Assembly (NCBI GenBank): GCA_945881835.1
Contig: CAMCVP010000006.1
Span: forward strand, 44,074 to 108,073
Direction: 5' to 3'
DNA: 64,000 nucleotides
Source of the DNA: Chryseobacterium gleum
Lineage (GTDB): Bacteria; Bacteroidota; Bacteroidia; Flavobacteriales_D; Sanyastnellaceae
This document shows, one piece after another, positions 9,214-17,708 of the stretch (positions are counted from its first letter, which is position 1; each line of letters opens with the position of its first letter). A program made the translations under genes and the position numbers. The notes beneath the pieces are model-generated. The model made no database searches. It worked only from the letters and a program-made list of their open reading frames with translations, and was not told where the DNA came from.

Positions 9214-9888
9214 ATGGAATCACCTGCATCTTTTTCTACGCGTCGCGAATGGCTCTTTATATTTTTGGCCGGACTTTTCATTACGAATGCAATAACTGCA
9301 GAGTTAATCTCGAGTAAGCTCATTCAAATTCCCATTCAAATTGGAAATTGGAAGCACACGTTCATCACGATAGTTGGGGTTCTGCCCTGGCCTATTGTGT
9401 TTTTGCTAACCGATACGTTGAATGAATTTTATGGAGAAAAAGCCGTTCGACGACTGTCGTGGATCACCACCATTCTTATTGGCTATTGCTTCATCATTGT
9501 TTTACTCGCACTTCAAATTCCGGCTGTTCCTGGAATTGGTGTGACTGACGATCAATTCGGTGCGGTGTTCGGACAAGCGCCGTGGATTATGGTTGGAAGT
9601 ATTGCTGCGTTTTTGATTTCGCAGTTGATGGACGTTACCATTTTCCATTGGATCAAAAGCAAAACAGGAAACAAATACATTTGGCTTCGAAGCACGGGAA
9701 GTACGGTGGTATCTCAAATCGTAGACACCGTTGTGGTGTTATACGTTGGATTCGTCCTTCCAGGAAAAATGGATTGGAACACTTTTGCTGAAGTTGCCCC
9801 GACGAATTATTTGTTGAAGATGGGAATTGCTGTAGCGCTAACACCGCTCATTTACGCGGTGCATGCGGGTATTCGCAAGATTATCTAA
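9214..9888 (+). CDS. yhhQ: Queuosine precursor transporter (YhhQ / VUT family)
   Basis: Inner-membrane carrier for queuosine precursors (preQ0/preQ1) in the family's characterised members. 224 aa with about six hydrophobic segments and the family motifs NAITAELISSKL, LTDTLNEFYGEKAVRR, SQLMDVTIFHWIK and VSQIVDTVVV. It begins 1 bp after the stop of the M1 peptidase and its last 8 bp overlap the convergent porin gene. The link with the peptidase is probably only transcriptional. Confidence 0.92.
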   Translation: MESPASFSTRREWLFIFLAGLFITNAITAELISSKLIQIPIQIGNWKHTFITIVGVLPWPIVFLLTDTLNEFYGEKAVRRLSWITTILIGYCFIIVLLALQIPAVPGIGVTDDQFGAVFGQAPWIMVGSIAAFLISQLMDVTIFHWIKSKTGNKYIWLRSTGSTVVSQIVDTVVVLYVGFVLPGKMDWNTFAEVAPTNYLLKMGIAVALTPLIYAVHAGIRKII

Positions 9889-10576
9889 AGAGGCCCTTTC
9901 CGAATTCAATCTTCATTCCGGTTGAAATAATAATACCGGTAGATTTAATATTGAAAACAGACGATGGACTGTCGAAAAGGTTTGTCCATCCTTGTTGCTT
10001 CGCAGCAGAAACATAGAATTTATATCGCTTCGCTTTCGTTACGCCTATCCCCGCTTCTATTTGAGTAGACAATTCGAATTGTGAAGCCGTGCTTGTCACA
10101 TCGTCCCACGTGTAATCGATGATTTGTCCGTTAGAATCAATCACAGGTGTTTCCGCAATAGCCTTCATTAAATAACCGGGAATGAATGCAACATTACCGA
10201 AGATGTATGCGCGATTACCCAATTGAACACCCACTTTTACAGGTAAAGAGAAGTAGTTGAATTTATTTCGTAGATCAGCGACACCTAATTGAGTGCCCAC
10301 AGAATCTGTAATCGCAAGTGGACTGCTGAATCCGCGTTGTACCATATTAATTTCTCCACCTACCGTTAAAAAACGAAAGTGAACGCGATCGTATGTTAAG
10401 CTTACATTTCCTCCAACAATATCTTTCGTGGTGTAACTTGAAAGATTGGTATTCACATTGGAAATGTTCATCCCGGCCTTGATTCCGAATTGTCTGTAAG
10501 GGGTTTGCGCTTCGCTGCTTAATGTAGAAAGCGATGCAACAAGGGCCAGTGCTGTTAAACGAAAAATATTTTTCAT
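9881..10576 (-). CDS. Outer-membrane beta-barrel (porin-family) protein
   Basis: 231 aa from the ATG at 10576 (MKNIFRLTALALVASLSTLSSEAQ), which gives a clear signal peptide; the longer frame to 10735 runs back into the upstream gene. The mature part has the alternating pattern of small Bacteroidota barrels: FGIKAGMNISNVN at the start, FSLPVKVGVQLGNRAYIFG in the middle and IISTGMKIEFGKGLF at the end. This matches the PorT/OmpW-like 'outer membrane beta-barrel' group of unknown cargo. It shares 8 bp with yhhQ, tail to tail. Confidence 0.85.
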   Translation of the reverse strand: MKNIFRLTALALVASLSTLSSEAQTPYRQFGIKAGMNISNVNTNLSSYTTKDIVGGNVSLTYDRVHFRFLTVGGEINMVQRGFSSPLAITDSVGTQLGVADLRNKFNYFSLPVKVGVQLGNRAYIFGNVAFIPGYLMKAIAETPVIDSNGQIIDYTWDDVTSTASQFELSTQIEAGIGVTKAKRYKFYVSAAKQQGWTNLFDSPSSVFNIKSTGIIISTGMKIEFGKGLFR

Positions 10577-10596
10577 TTTGTAAAGGTAAGACTTAG

Positions 10597-10616
10597 GGGC
10601 GAAATATTTTTCGCCC
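10597..10616. repeat. GGGCGAAA...TTTCGCCC hairpin
   Basis: Eight-base-pair stem GGGCGAAA/TTTCGCCC in the gap between the FkbM stop and the start of the barrel gene. Same family as the hairpins at 5216, 22382 and 59676. It could act as terminator or leader structure; there is no T-run. Confidence 0.65.
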
Positions 10617-10619
10617 GTA

Positions 10620-11549
10620 TTATGCGCGTGCGCTGGCAATGAAATAATAATCGGTGTTGTTGTTGAAGCTGTTTTCGAAATCATGTCCAGACAGGGGTTT
10701 GTTGTTTGAAATGAAATCTTGTAACGTGAAAACATCCAAACCTATTTCATTGGAGAGAAAAGAATGTAATTCTTGTGGATTGGTGTCATAGAAGTCGCTT
10801 GCTCCTTTTCCGCATTCGAAGAGAATGGTTGGTTTATGGGCTGTAAGCAAATTCTTTGCTCCTTTCAATACACCGAACTCGGCACCTTCCACATCGATCT
10901 TCACAAAGTGAATGGGCGTTGTGGTTGGAATAACATCGTCGAGCAATTTCTTCTCGACAGTGATCTCTTCAATTTCCGGATTGTCGATGTCGTATCTGCG
11001 ACGCTTGATGCCGCTATAAGCAGGCGCGTTTTTCACCCATTGAAAAGTTGTTTCTCCAGATGAGTTTGATAAAGCGTAAGGAAAAATAGCAGCCTTGTTT
11101 TTGTATTTCGAGCTGAGTTGATTGAATAGCGAAGGAATGGGTTCAAACGCGAAGTGCTTTCCTTGCGGAGCGAGCTTTAGCATGTAGTTGAGCATTTCTC
11201 CTTTGTGACATCCAATATCAATGCAGTTGAAGTTGGCTTGAATTCCGTCTTTCATGATTCTACGCGTAAGTCTGTCGTACCTCAAATTTTTCGTTAAATC
11301 GAAATGAAGAAATATGAGTAGCTCCCTTACTGCGTCTTTAATCTGGCTCACGGATAATTTTTTATAAAAATAGGAAACAATTCCATTGAAAATAGAAGAA
11401 TGTGCTGAAGCACGAATGCCCGCTGGGCGAATCTCTTCGAGGAATGCCGATGGCGAATGCTTCGCGAGGGCACATGGCTGTGCGAGGGTCCGTTGGACGA
11501 GGGCAACTTCGTTGCGAAGGTCTTCGACGAGGGCGGTTTCGATTTTCAA
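10620..11549 (-). CDS. FkbM-family methyltransferase with repeat-derived N-terminus (start uncertain)
   Basis: SAM-dependent methyltransferase of the FkbM type, often an O-methylase of sugars or secondary metabolites. The domain is clear from about base 11255 down: NFNCIDIGCHKGEML (SAM motif), FEPIPSLF, FALSNSSGE-type strand, VKIDVEGAEFGVLKGA and a final YYFIA. The start is doubtful. A TTG at 11549 overlaps the TGA of the GNAT gene, and between it and the domain the frame is encoded by the hairpin array at 11402-11532. An ATG at 11684 lies deep in the GNAT gene, and the first in-frame ATG after the array (11255) would trim the helical lead-in. The real start may be a non-ATG codon near 11390. 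Confidence 0.8.
   Translation of the reverse strand: MKIETALVEDLRNEVALVQRTLAQPCALAKHSPSAFLEEIRPAGIRASAHSSIFNGIVSYFYKKLSVSQIKDAVRELLIFLHFDLTKNLRYDRLTRRIMKDGIQANFNCIDIGCHKGEMLNYMLKLAPQGKHFAFEPIPSLFNQLSSKYKNKAAIFPYALSNSSGETTFQWVKNAPAYSGIKRRRYDIDNPEIEEITVEKKLLDDVIPTTTPIHFVKIDVEGAEFGVLKGAKNLLTAHKPTILFECGKGASDFYDTNPQELHSFLSNEIGLDVFTLQDFISNNKPLSGHDFENSFNNNTDYYFIASARA
11402..11532 (-). repeat. Hairpin mosaic array, dialect A (minus orientation)
   Basis: Read on the minus strand: GTCGAAGAC-cttc-GCAACGAAGTTGC-cctc-GTCCAACGGAC, then cctc-GCACAGCCATGTGC-cctc-GCGAAGC, attc-GCCATCGGC-attc-CTCGAAGAG and attc-GCCCAGCGGGC-attc-GTGCTTCAGCAC. Nine short modules, most of them perfect inverted repeats, are separated by 4-nt linkers. 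The array starts about 15 nt after the GNAT stop codon and is open in the FkbM frame. Confidence 0.9.
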
Positions 11550-12031
11550 TTCAACTCCAAACGCATGAGAATATCGCGTTGAAGGTCGGAGCCGAGAAGG
11601 AAATCGTGTTCGCCGTTGGAGGTGAAACCTAGAGATTTGTAAAATGAAATGGCTTTGGTGTTGTGCTCCCAGACGCCAAGCCACAGGGAAGTGAAGCCTA
11701 TAGATTTCGATTGTTCCATAGCAAAATTCATGAACGTCTTTCCTACTCCAATTCCTTGAAACTTTTTCAAGATGTAAATACGTTCTATTTCGAATGTTTC
11801 GGCGATGTTCAATTTCATGTAACCCGACAGTTCTTCTTCAACATAAATAAAATAGAATGAAGATGCTAGAGATTCCAATTCGAGCGTGAGTTGATCCAAT
11901 GAAAGATTGTGCTCGAAGTAATGCGTCATGTTTTCCTTCGTGTTGAAGGCGGCGAAGGTTTCTTCAAAGGTGTTCTTCGAAATTTCTTGAAGCCATGACA
12001 ATTCTGAAAGATGAACCTGAACAATTCTCAT
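11546..12031 (-). CDS. GNAT-family N-acetyltransferase
   Basis: Acetyl-CoA-dependent acyltransferase of the GNAT superfamily, 161 aa, cytosolic. The core is visible: beta-strand and motif A in IERIYILKKFQGIGVGKTFMNFA (Q/RxxGxG/A acetyl-CoA loop), followed by LWLGVWEHNTKAISFYKSLGF (motif B). Substrate unknown. Its stop overlaps a possible TTG start of the FkbM gene, and it lies 26 bp downstream of the RES toxin gene on the same strand. Confidence 0.9.
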   Translation of the reverse strand: MRIVQVHLSELSWLQEISKNTFEETFAAFNTKENMTHYFEHNLSLDQLTLELESLASSFYFIYVEEELSGYMKLNIAETFEIERIYILKKFQGIGVGKTFMNFAMEQSKSIGFTSLWLGVWEHNTKAISFYKSLGFTSNGEHDFLLGSDLQRDILMRLELN

Positions 12032-12057
12032 GAGGTGAAAATAATTACTTCGAAGGG

Positions 12058-12525
12058 CTAACGAACAATTCGCGGATCGAAAGCAAGTCGCTCCTTCGAG
12101 ATGATTTCAATTTTGTGAGCGTCGGGATGATGAGGATTAATCAGCAAATTGAACTCTTGAGGGACGATGCTGCTTGGGACTTTCAAGACAGGGGCTTTCA
12201 ATTTTTGGACAAACGAGTCGCCTAAGTTTTGCGTAAAAACCGAAGGCGGATGAGCGTTCCAATTCTTGGGAAGATCGGCAATGGACAACATCTGAATCTT
12301 CAATGCATCTGGAATTTCAATTTCAACCAAATAGCGATCGGTTGGAATTTCCATTACGCCATTCAAATGCGCAGTAATCTCAAGTAAAGCAAGCGCCCTG
12401 CTCTCTGAAGTATAGACCATGCGCGTGTGCTCGCTGTTCCATCGAAAACTTGAAGACATGGATGCACCAATGCCTTTCAAGGTATCTTTCAAATACTTTT
12501 TACGATCGATTCTATAAACTAGCAT
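12058..12525 (-). CDS. RES-domain toxin (Xre/MbcA-RES module)
   Basis: RES-domain toxins of this type degrade or modify NAD+ in the cytosol. 155 aa, the usual size. Conserved elements: the opening VYRI, GIGASMSSSFRWNSEHTRMVYTSESRALALLEITAH (RES core with Arg, Tyr and Glu), LPKNWN and SSIVPQEFNLLINPHHPD near the end. Its start shares a base with the stop of the antitoxin gene upstream (12525), the usual antitoxin-first order. Confidence 0.92.
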   Translation of the reverse strand: MLVYRIDRKKYLKDTLKGIGASMSSSFRWNSEHTRMVYTSESRALALLEITAHLNGVMEIPTDRYLVEIEIPDALKIQMLSIADLPKNWNAHPPSVFTQNLGDSFVQKLKAPVLKVPSSIVPQEFNLLINPHHPDAHKIEIISKERLAFDPRIVR

Positions 12526-12956
12526 TACGCGAAGTTTCCGTATTCAATTCGATTCAAACACTTGCGCACTTCCGCAACACCGGAGAGGGTATCGAAGAGC
12601 GACTGAGGTGTAATGCCGTTCAACGATTGATTCGGCATTTCCAACCAACGATTGAATTTCTCTTCTTCGTGGTTGAAGACCTCTTGGCCAAACGATAATA
12701 ATTCAGAGATGGCAACAACCAGTTCAGACTCTTTACTATTTAGAACAGCTTCTTGCCTTTTGTTTAAGTTGTAGGTTGTCTGCGCTATGCCCAAGACACC
12801 CAATAAAAATTTAATGGGTCTTTGCATGCGCTCGCTAAGCTCGTCTATGGTGGAATAAGGCAAGCCTTTTCGAATGATTTCTATTCTTCCTAAGCTGTTG
12901 CCATAAGCCATGGCGCTTTCTTGAAGAACCGATTTTTTGGAATTGGAAGATTTCAT
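12525..12956 (-). CDS. Antitoxin with Xre/MbcA/ParS-type toxin-binding domain
   Basis: 143 aa from the ATG at 12956 (MKSSNSKKSVLQESAMAYG); the frame open to 12998 has no conserved leader and covers the operator. The central part (YSTIDELSERMQRPIKFLLGVLGIAQTTYNLNKR) resembles the HTH-like segment of MbcA/ParS antitoxins, and the C-terminus (LLSFGQEVFNHEEEKFNRWLEMPNQSLNGITPQSLFDT) is the DUF2384 toxin-binding domain. It neutralises the RES protein encoded immediately downstream and probably represses its own operon through the inverted repeat at 12967. Confidence 0.92.
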   Translation of the reverse strand: MKSSNSKKSVLQESAMAYGNSLGRIEIIRKGLPYSTIDELSERMQRPIKFLLGVLGIAQTTYNLNKRQEAVLNSKESELVVAISELLSFGQEVFNHEEEKFNRWLEMPNQSLNGITPQSLFDTLSGVAEVRKCLNRIEYGNFA

Positions 12957-12966
12957 AAGTAGCAAT

Positions 12967-12988
12967 TTTGTTGTAAAGATACAACAAA
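12967..12988 (-). promoter_or_regulatory. Probable operator of the RES/Xre toxin-antitoxin operon
   Basis: Perfect 9-bp inverted repeat TTTGTTGTA-aaga-TACAACAAA, starting 10 bp upstream of the antitoxin ATG. It contains a TATCTTTA sequence resembling the Bacteroidota -7 box, so a bound repressor would block the promoter. A partial third half-site (TGTTGCAA) follows. Autoregulation is an inference from this arrangement. Confidence 0.65.
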
Positions 12989-13000
12989 TATGTTGCAAAC

Positions 13001-15805
13001 TTAAAGTTCTTTCTTAAGAAATAATCCCGTCAAAGACTTCTTATGCTTCGCGACTTGCTCTGGCGTGCCGGTGGCGACAACGTTTCCGCCGCCTTCTCCG
13101 CCTTCGGGGCCCATGTCTATGAGGTAGTCGGCGCTTTTGATGACGTCCATGTTGTGCTCAATAACCAAGACGGTGTTGCCGCGTTCAACCAGTTGATTCA
13201 ACACGTTCAAGAGCATTTGAACGTCTTGAAAATGCAGTCCTGTTGTGGGTTCGTCTAAGATATAAATGGTCTTACCGGTGTCGCGCTTCGCTAATTCGGT
13301 AGAGAGTTTCACACGTTGTGCTTCTCCTCCACTGAGCGTTGTGCTGTGCTGACCGAGTGTGATGTATCCCAATCCAACGTCGTTCAAGGTCTTCAACGTG
13401 TTGTGAATGTTTCGGTGATTTTCGAAAAATCCAACGGCTTGCTCAACAGTCATGTTCAACACATCGGAAATGGTTTTTCCGTTGTAGAAAATCTCCAACG
13501 TCTCGCGGTTGTAGCGCTTACCGTTGCACGCTTCGCAATGCACATAAACATCGAGAAGGAAATTCATTTCAATTAAACGAACTCCTCCACCCTTACACGT
13601 TTCACATCTTCCACCTGAAATATTGAAACTGAATCTCCCCGGCTGATAACCGCGAATACGCGATTCAGGAACCGACGCATACAAATTTCGAATGTCGGTG
13701 AAGATGCCAGTGTATGTACTCGGATTGCTTCGCGGGGTTCGACCAATAGGGCTTTGATCTATTTCAATAACCTTGTCTAAATGCTCGAGTCCTTCCAGTT
13801 TCTTATAAGACAAAGGCTTTCGCTGTCCGTTGTAGAAATGTGCGTTCAGAATTGGATAAAGCGTGTGACTAATGAGCGAAGACTTTCCACTTCCACTTAC
13901 ACCTGTTACACAAGTGAATGTGCCCAACGGAATTTCAATGGTTTCTCCTTTCAGATTATGTCCGTTCGCTCCTTTCAACACCAACTTCTTTCCATTGCCT
14001 TTGCTGCGTTCCTTCGGAACCGGAATGGCTAATTTTCCACTTAAATAATTCGCAGTAACACTTCCAATTTTAATAAAATCTTTTGGCTTTCCTGCAGCAA
14101 CCACGTTACCTCCGTGACGGCCAGCACCTGGACCAATGTCAATGATGTAGTCGCTTTCCAACATCATGTCCTTGTCGTGTTCCACCACAATGACACTGTT
14201 TCCGCCGTCGCGCAGATCTTTCAACGATTGAATGAGTTTCTCGTTGTCGCGTTGATGAAGGCCAATGCTCGGTTCGTCGAGAATGTAGAGCACTCCAACC
14301 AACTGCGAACCTATCTGTGTTGCCAATCGAATGCGTTGCGCTTCTCCTCCACTCAATGTCTTTGCGCTTCGATTTAAATTCAAATATCCCAAACCTACGT
14401 TCAACAAGAACTTCAAGCGTGTGCGAATTTCCTTCAAGGGTTCACGCGCAATGATTTCTTGTTTCTTGTCGAAACTTGAATCGATGCCTTCGAACCAAGC
14501 GCTGAGCTTTTCAATGTTCAAGGCGCTCAATTCTGAAATTGTTTTTCCTGCTACTTTGAAATGAGAAGCTGTGTCTTTCAAACGCGCACCTTTACAAGTC
14601 GGACAAGCCTTTTTGTTCATGAAGGTCTCGGCCCACTTGCGAACTGCAGGGCTTCCGTCTTCTTCCGCATGTCTTTCAATGAAAGCGATAAGCCCGTCGT
14701 AGCGAGTGTTCATGGTTTGTCCGTTCGACAATTCCACTTCCACTTTATCGTCGGTTCCGTATAGAATAACCTGAATGGCGTCTTCATCTACTTCCTTCAA
14801 CGGTGTATTCACGGTGGCTCCGTACATCTTCAAAATAGCAGCCACTTGCTGGTTAATCCAAGAGTTCTTGTTTTCACCCAGAGGAGTTATTCCGCCTTGC
14901 TTAACACTTTTTTTATCGTCGGGAATTATCTTTTCAATGTCTATTTCAGCCACTTCACCCAAACCGCTACAGTAGCTGCATGCGCCATAAGGGCTATTGA
15001 ATGAAAAGAGATTCGGTTCGGGTTCTGGAAAGGAAATTCCAGAGGTTGGACACATGAGGTTTTTGGAAAAGTGATGAACCGTTTCGGTATCCAATTCCAT
15101 GACCATCACATCGCCTTTGCCCATTTTGAGGGCGGTTTGAACCGTGGCCTTCAAGCGAGGATTGTTCGGTTCAACCGAAAAACGATCAACTACCAATTCA
15201 ATGTCATGCACCTTGTAGCGATCGAGTTTCATTTCTTTCGTCATCTCCTTCAACTTACCATCGATACGCGCGCGGACGTATCCTTGCTTCATGAGCGAAT
15301 CGAAGAGTTCGCGGTAGTGACCTTTTCGTGCTTTCACTAGCGGAGAAAGAATAGCGATTTTTTTCGCCTTGAAATCCTTCGCTATTTTTTCAATGAGTTG
15401 CTCTTCGGTGAATCGCACCATTTTCTTTCCGGTTGCCGGACTGTACGCGTCTGAAGCACGGGCGTACAACAAACGCATGAAGTCGTACACTTCAGTAATG
15501 GTACCGACTGTAGAGCGTGGGTTGCGACTAACTGTTTTTTGTTCGATGGAAATAACCGGAGAAAGTCCGTTTACTTTATCGACATCGGGACGTTCCATTT
15601 CACCCAAAAACTGACGGGCGTAGGCATTGAACGTTTCCATGTAACGACGCTGACCTTCTGCGTAAAGCGTATCGAAAGCCAGTGATGATTTTCCGCTTCC
15701 AGAAAGGCCTGTAATGACAACAAGCTGATTTCTTGGAATGGTTAAGTCTATATTTTTAAGATTGTTTTCTCGTGCTCCGAGAATTTCAATTTTTTCTTCT
15801 TCCAT
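13001..15805 (-). CDS. uvrA: Excinuclease ABC subunit A
   Basis: Damage-recognition ATPase of nucleotide excision repair, working with UvrB and UvrC on DNA. 934 aa from the ATG at 15805 (MEEEKIEILGARENNLKNID). Two ABC modules are visible: GLSGSGKSS and LSGGEAQRI with LDEPSIGLH, then GVSGSGKSS and LSGGEAQRV with LDEPTTGLH. The zinc modules CPTCKGAR and CETCKGGG / CEACNGKR are intact, as is the UvrB-interaction region. It lies 2 bp after the fumarylacetoacetase stop, so the pair is co-transcribed. Confidence 0.98.
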   Translation of the reverse strand: MEEEKIEILGARENNLKNIDLTIPRNQLVVITGLSGSGKSSLAFDTLYAEGQRRYMETFNAYARQFLGEMERPDVDKVNGLSPVISIEQKTVSRNPRSTVGTITEVYDFMRLLYARASDAYSPATGKKMVRFTEEQLIEKIAKDFKAKKIAILSPLVKARKGHYRELFDSLMKQGYVRARIDGKLKEMTKEMKLDRYKVHDIELVVDRFSVEPNNPRLKATVQTALKMGKGDVMVMELDTETVHHFSKNLMCPTSGISFPEPEPNLFSFNSPYGACSYCSGLGEVAEIDIEKIIPDDKKSVKQGGITPLGENKNSWINQQVAAILKMYGATVNTPLKEVDEDAIQVILYGTDDKVEVELSNGQTMNTRYDGLIAFIERHAEEDGSPAVRKWAETFMNKKACPTCKGARLKDTASHFKVAGKTISELSALNIEKLSAWFEGIDSSFDKKQEIIAREPLKEIRTRLKFLLNVGLGYLNLNRSAKTLSGGEAQRIRLATQIGSQLVGVLYILDEPSIGLHQRDNEKLIQSLKDLRDGGNSVIVVEHDKDMMLESDYIIDIGPGAGRHGGNVVAAGKPKDFIKIGSVTANYLSGKLAIPVPKERSKGNGKKLVLKGANGHNLKGETIEIPLGTFTCVTGVSGSGKSSLISHTLYPILNAHFYNGQRKPLSYKKLEGLEHLDKVIEIDQSPIGRTPRSNPSTYTGIFTDIRNLYASVPESRIRGYQPGRFSFNISGGRCETCKGGGVRLIEMNFLLDVYVHCEACNGKRYNRETLEIFYNGKTISDVLNMTVEQAVGFFENHRNIHNTLKTLNDVGLGYITLGQHSTTLSGGEAQRVKLSTELAKRDTGKTIYILDEPTTGLHFQDVQMLLNVLNQLVERGNTVLVIEHNMDVIKSADYLIDMGPEGGEGGGNVVATGTPEQVAKHKKSLTGLFLKKEL

Positions 15806-15807
15806 AG

Positions 15808-17076
15808 TTAGTCGCGTGCGGGAAGAACTTTTCCGCTGCATTTACCAAAACCAACTTTCACCCCTTCTTGTTCAGCAAAACCTGTAATAGTAACAGTGTC
15901 TCCATCTGCGATGAACGAACGCGTTGATCCATCGGGCATTTGCACAGGCTTGGTTCCTTTCCATGCAATTTCCAACATGCTTCCGAAAGAACCCTCTGTT
16001 GGACCACTAATGGTTCCGCTTGCCATCATGTCTCCGCAGCGAACGTTACATCCGCCAACGGTATGATGCGCCAGTTGCTGATTCATGTTCCAATACATGT
16101 GTTTGAAATTGCTGTTCGAAACCACTTGCTTTTCGCCGGCTTCGGTTTGAATTTCAACTTGAAGATTGATGTTGATGTTCTTAATTCCGTTGTATTGAAG
16201 GTATGGCAAAACCTCTGGATCTTGCAATGGACCTATGGTTCTGAAAGGCTCTAATGCATCGAGCGTAACAATCCAAGGAGAAACTGTTGAAGCGAAGTTC
16301 TTTGCCAGGAAAGGACCGAGTGGCACATATTCCCAACGTTGAATATCACGTGCGCTCCAGTCGTTGAAGAGCATAAGTCCGAAGATATATTCGTCTGCCT
16401 CTTGCGTTGAAATACGCTCTCCCATTGGCTTTCCGTCGAATGTCACGAATGCCATTTCCAATTCGAAATCGAGTTGCTTGGTTGGTCCGTAGGTTGGAAG
16501 GGTTTCGTCTGAAGGATTGATTTGTCCGCAAGGGCGCGTCACTTCAGTCCCATCTACCACAATGCTTGAAGCTCTTCCGTGGTAACCCACAGGAAGGTGT
16601 TTCCAGTTTGGAAGTAGGGCTTTAGCAGGATCGCGAAACATAGTTCCAACATTTCTTGCGTGATCTATGCTGCTGTAAAAATCTGTGTAATCTCCAATTT
16701 CAATGGGAAGGTGCATTTGTACTTCGCTCATTTTAATTAAGCATGAACGAAGTTCATCTTTCACCACTGCATCTTGTTTGGCGTTGAGTAAGTCGGCCAA
16801 TCTCATGCGTAAAGCAGAGCAAGCCTTCTTTCCATGCTTCATCATTTTATTCAATGAATGCGTGCGGTATTCTTCAGCGCCGAAGGGTAAAGCAGAAATG
16901 TGATTCTGTTGAAACACACGGAAAATATCTAAGACATAATTTCCAATGGCTACTCCCACACGAAGATCTCCTCTTCCTGTTGAGAATATTCCGAAGGGTA
17001 AATTCTGTAACGGAAACTCTGTATTCTCAGAACCTTCGACCCAAGTCTTTTCGCTAAATGGAATGATATTTTTCAT
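15808..17076 (-). CDS. fahA: Fumarylacetoacetase
   Basis: Hydrolyses 4-fumarylacetoacetate to fumarate and acetoacetate, the last step of tyrosine/phenylalanine breakdown (EC 3.7.1.2). 422 aa from the ATG at 17076 (MKNIIPFSEKTWVEGS). Seen: HLPVGYHGRASS, the metal ligands in DFELEMAFV and FNDWSARDIQ, WEYVPLGPFLAKNFA, and the C-terminal GDMMASGTISGPTEGSFGSMLE. The frame upstream to 17244 is unconserved. A TACATTTG box lies 17 bp before the ATG. No other gene of the tyrosine pathway is in the window. Confidence 0.96.
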   Translation of the reverse strand: MKNIIPFSEKTWVEGSENTEFPLQNLPFGIFSTGRGDLRVGVAIGNYVLDIFRVFQQNHISALPFGAEEYRTHSLNKMMKHGKKACSALRMRLADLLNAKQDAVVKDELRSCLIKMSEVQMHLPIEIGDYTDFYSSIDHARNVGTMFRDPAKALLPNWKHLPVGYHGRASSIVVDGTEVTRPCGQINPSDETLPTYGPTKQLDFELEMAFVTFDGKPMGERISTQEADEYIFGLMLFNDWSARDIQRWEYVPLGPFLAKNFASTVSPWIVTLDALEPFRTIGPLQDPEVLPYLQYNGIKNININLQVEIQTEAGEKQVVSNSNFKHMYWNMNQQLAHHTVGGCNVRCGDMMASGTISGPTEGSFGSMLEIAWKGTKPVQMPDGSTRSFIADGDTVTITGFAEQEGVKVGFGKCSGKVLPARD

Positions 17077-17135
17077 ACGCTTTATTTTCACTTCAAATGT
17101 ACTTCGCTTTTCGGTTCTTTCTAACTTGCGTCCGC

Positions 17136-17708
17136 ATGAAAAAATCAACGAAATACATGATAGCTGGAACCGCGTTTTGTCTGCTCGGTCTTCATTTTTC
17201 GTTGAGTGCGCTCTATGCTTTCCGCAGGCATTACGACATTCCAATTGTAGAATCTTTGGCGAATAAATACGGATTCCCCTTTTTCCATCAGGGATATAGC
17301 CTGTTTGTGCCTATGGCGGAATTCGATGATTTCATTGAGGTTCGGTACCGCGAAGGCGGCAATTGGACCGAATTTCAAGAGATTGGTCAGCGCTACGAAT
17401 ATGCTGTAGATAGTAAACTTCGTCAGTTCGAAGAATTCACTTCTGCGAATTTGAATAATCAAATCGTCAATAATTTATACTGGAAGGAAGGTGTTCGTCA
17501 ACTTGAACGGATTGAACAATCGACCGATTACGGCAGGGCTGTTTATTTCTGTCAGCGTCTGGAACGTGCCAAGCGCAAGCTCACTCATTCGCATACTTAC
17601 ATAGATTCCATGCAGGTTCGCATGGCATTTCATTTTCATCCGTTGAACGGCGAGCAGAAGAACGATGTGTTTGAATTCAGTAAAGTTTTGGTTGAAATAG
17701 ACAAATGA
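17136..17708 (+). CDS. Hypothetical single-pass membrane protein upstream of HTTM gene
   Basis: 190 aa from the ATG at 17136 (MKKSTKYMIAGTAFCLLGLHFSLSALYAF), with one N-terminal membrane helix and a soluble, charged remainder (FHQGYSLFVPMAEFDDFIEVRYREGG...). I do not recognise the family. Its last 4 bp (ATGA) overlap the start of the HTTM-like gene, so the two are translationally coupled and probably work together at the membrane. A TAACTTGC box ends only a few bases before the ATG. Confidence 0.8.
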   Translation: MKKSTKYMIAGTAFCLLGLHFSLSALYAFRRHYDIPIVESLANKYGFPFFHQGYSLFVPMAEFDDFIEVRYREGGNWTEFQEIGQRYEYAVDSKLRQFEEFTSANLNNQIVNNLYWKEGVRQLERIEQSTDYGRAVYFCQRLERAKRKLTHSHTYIDSMQVRMAFHFHPLNGEQKNDVFEFSKVLVEIDK

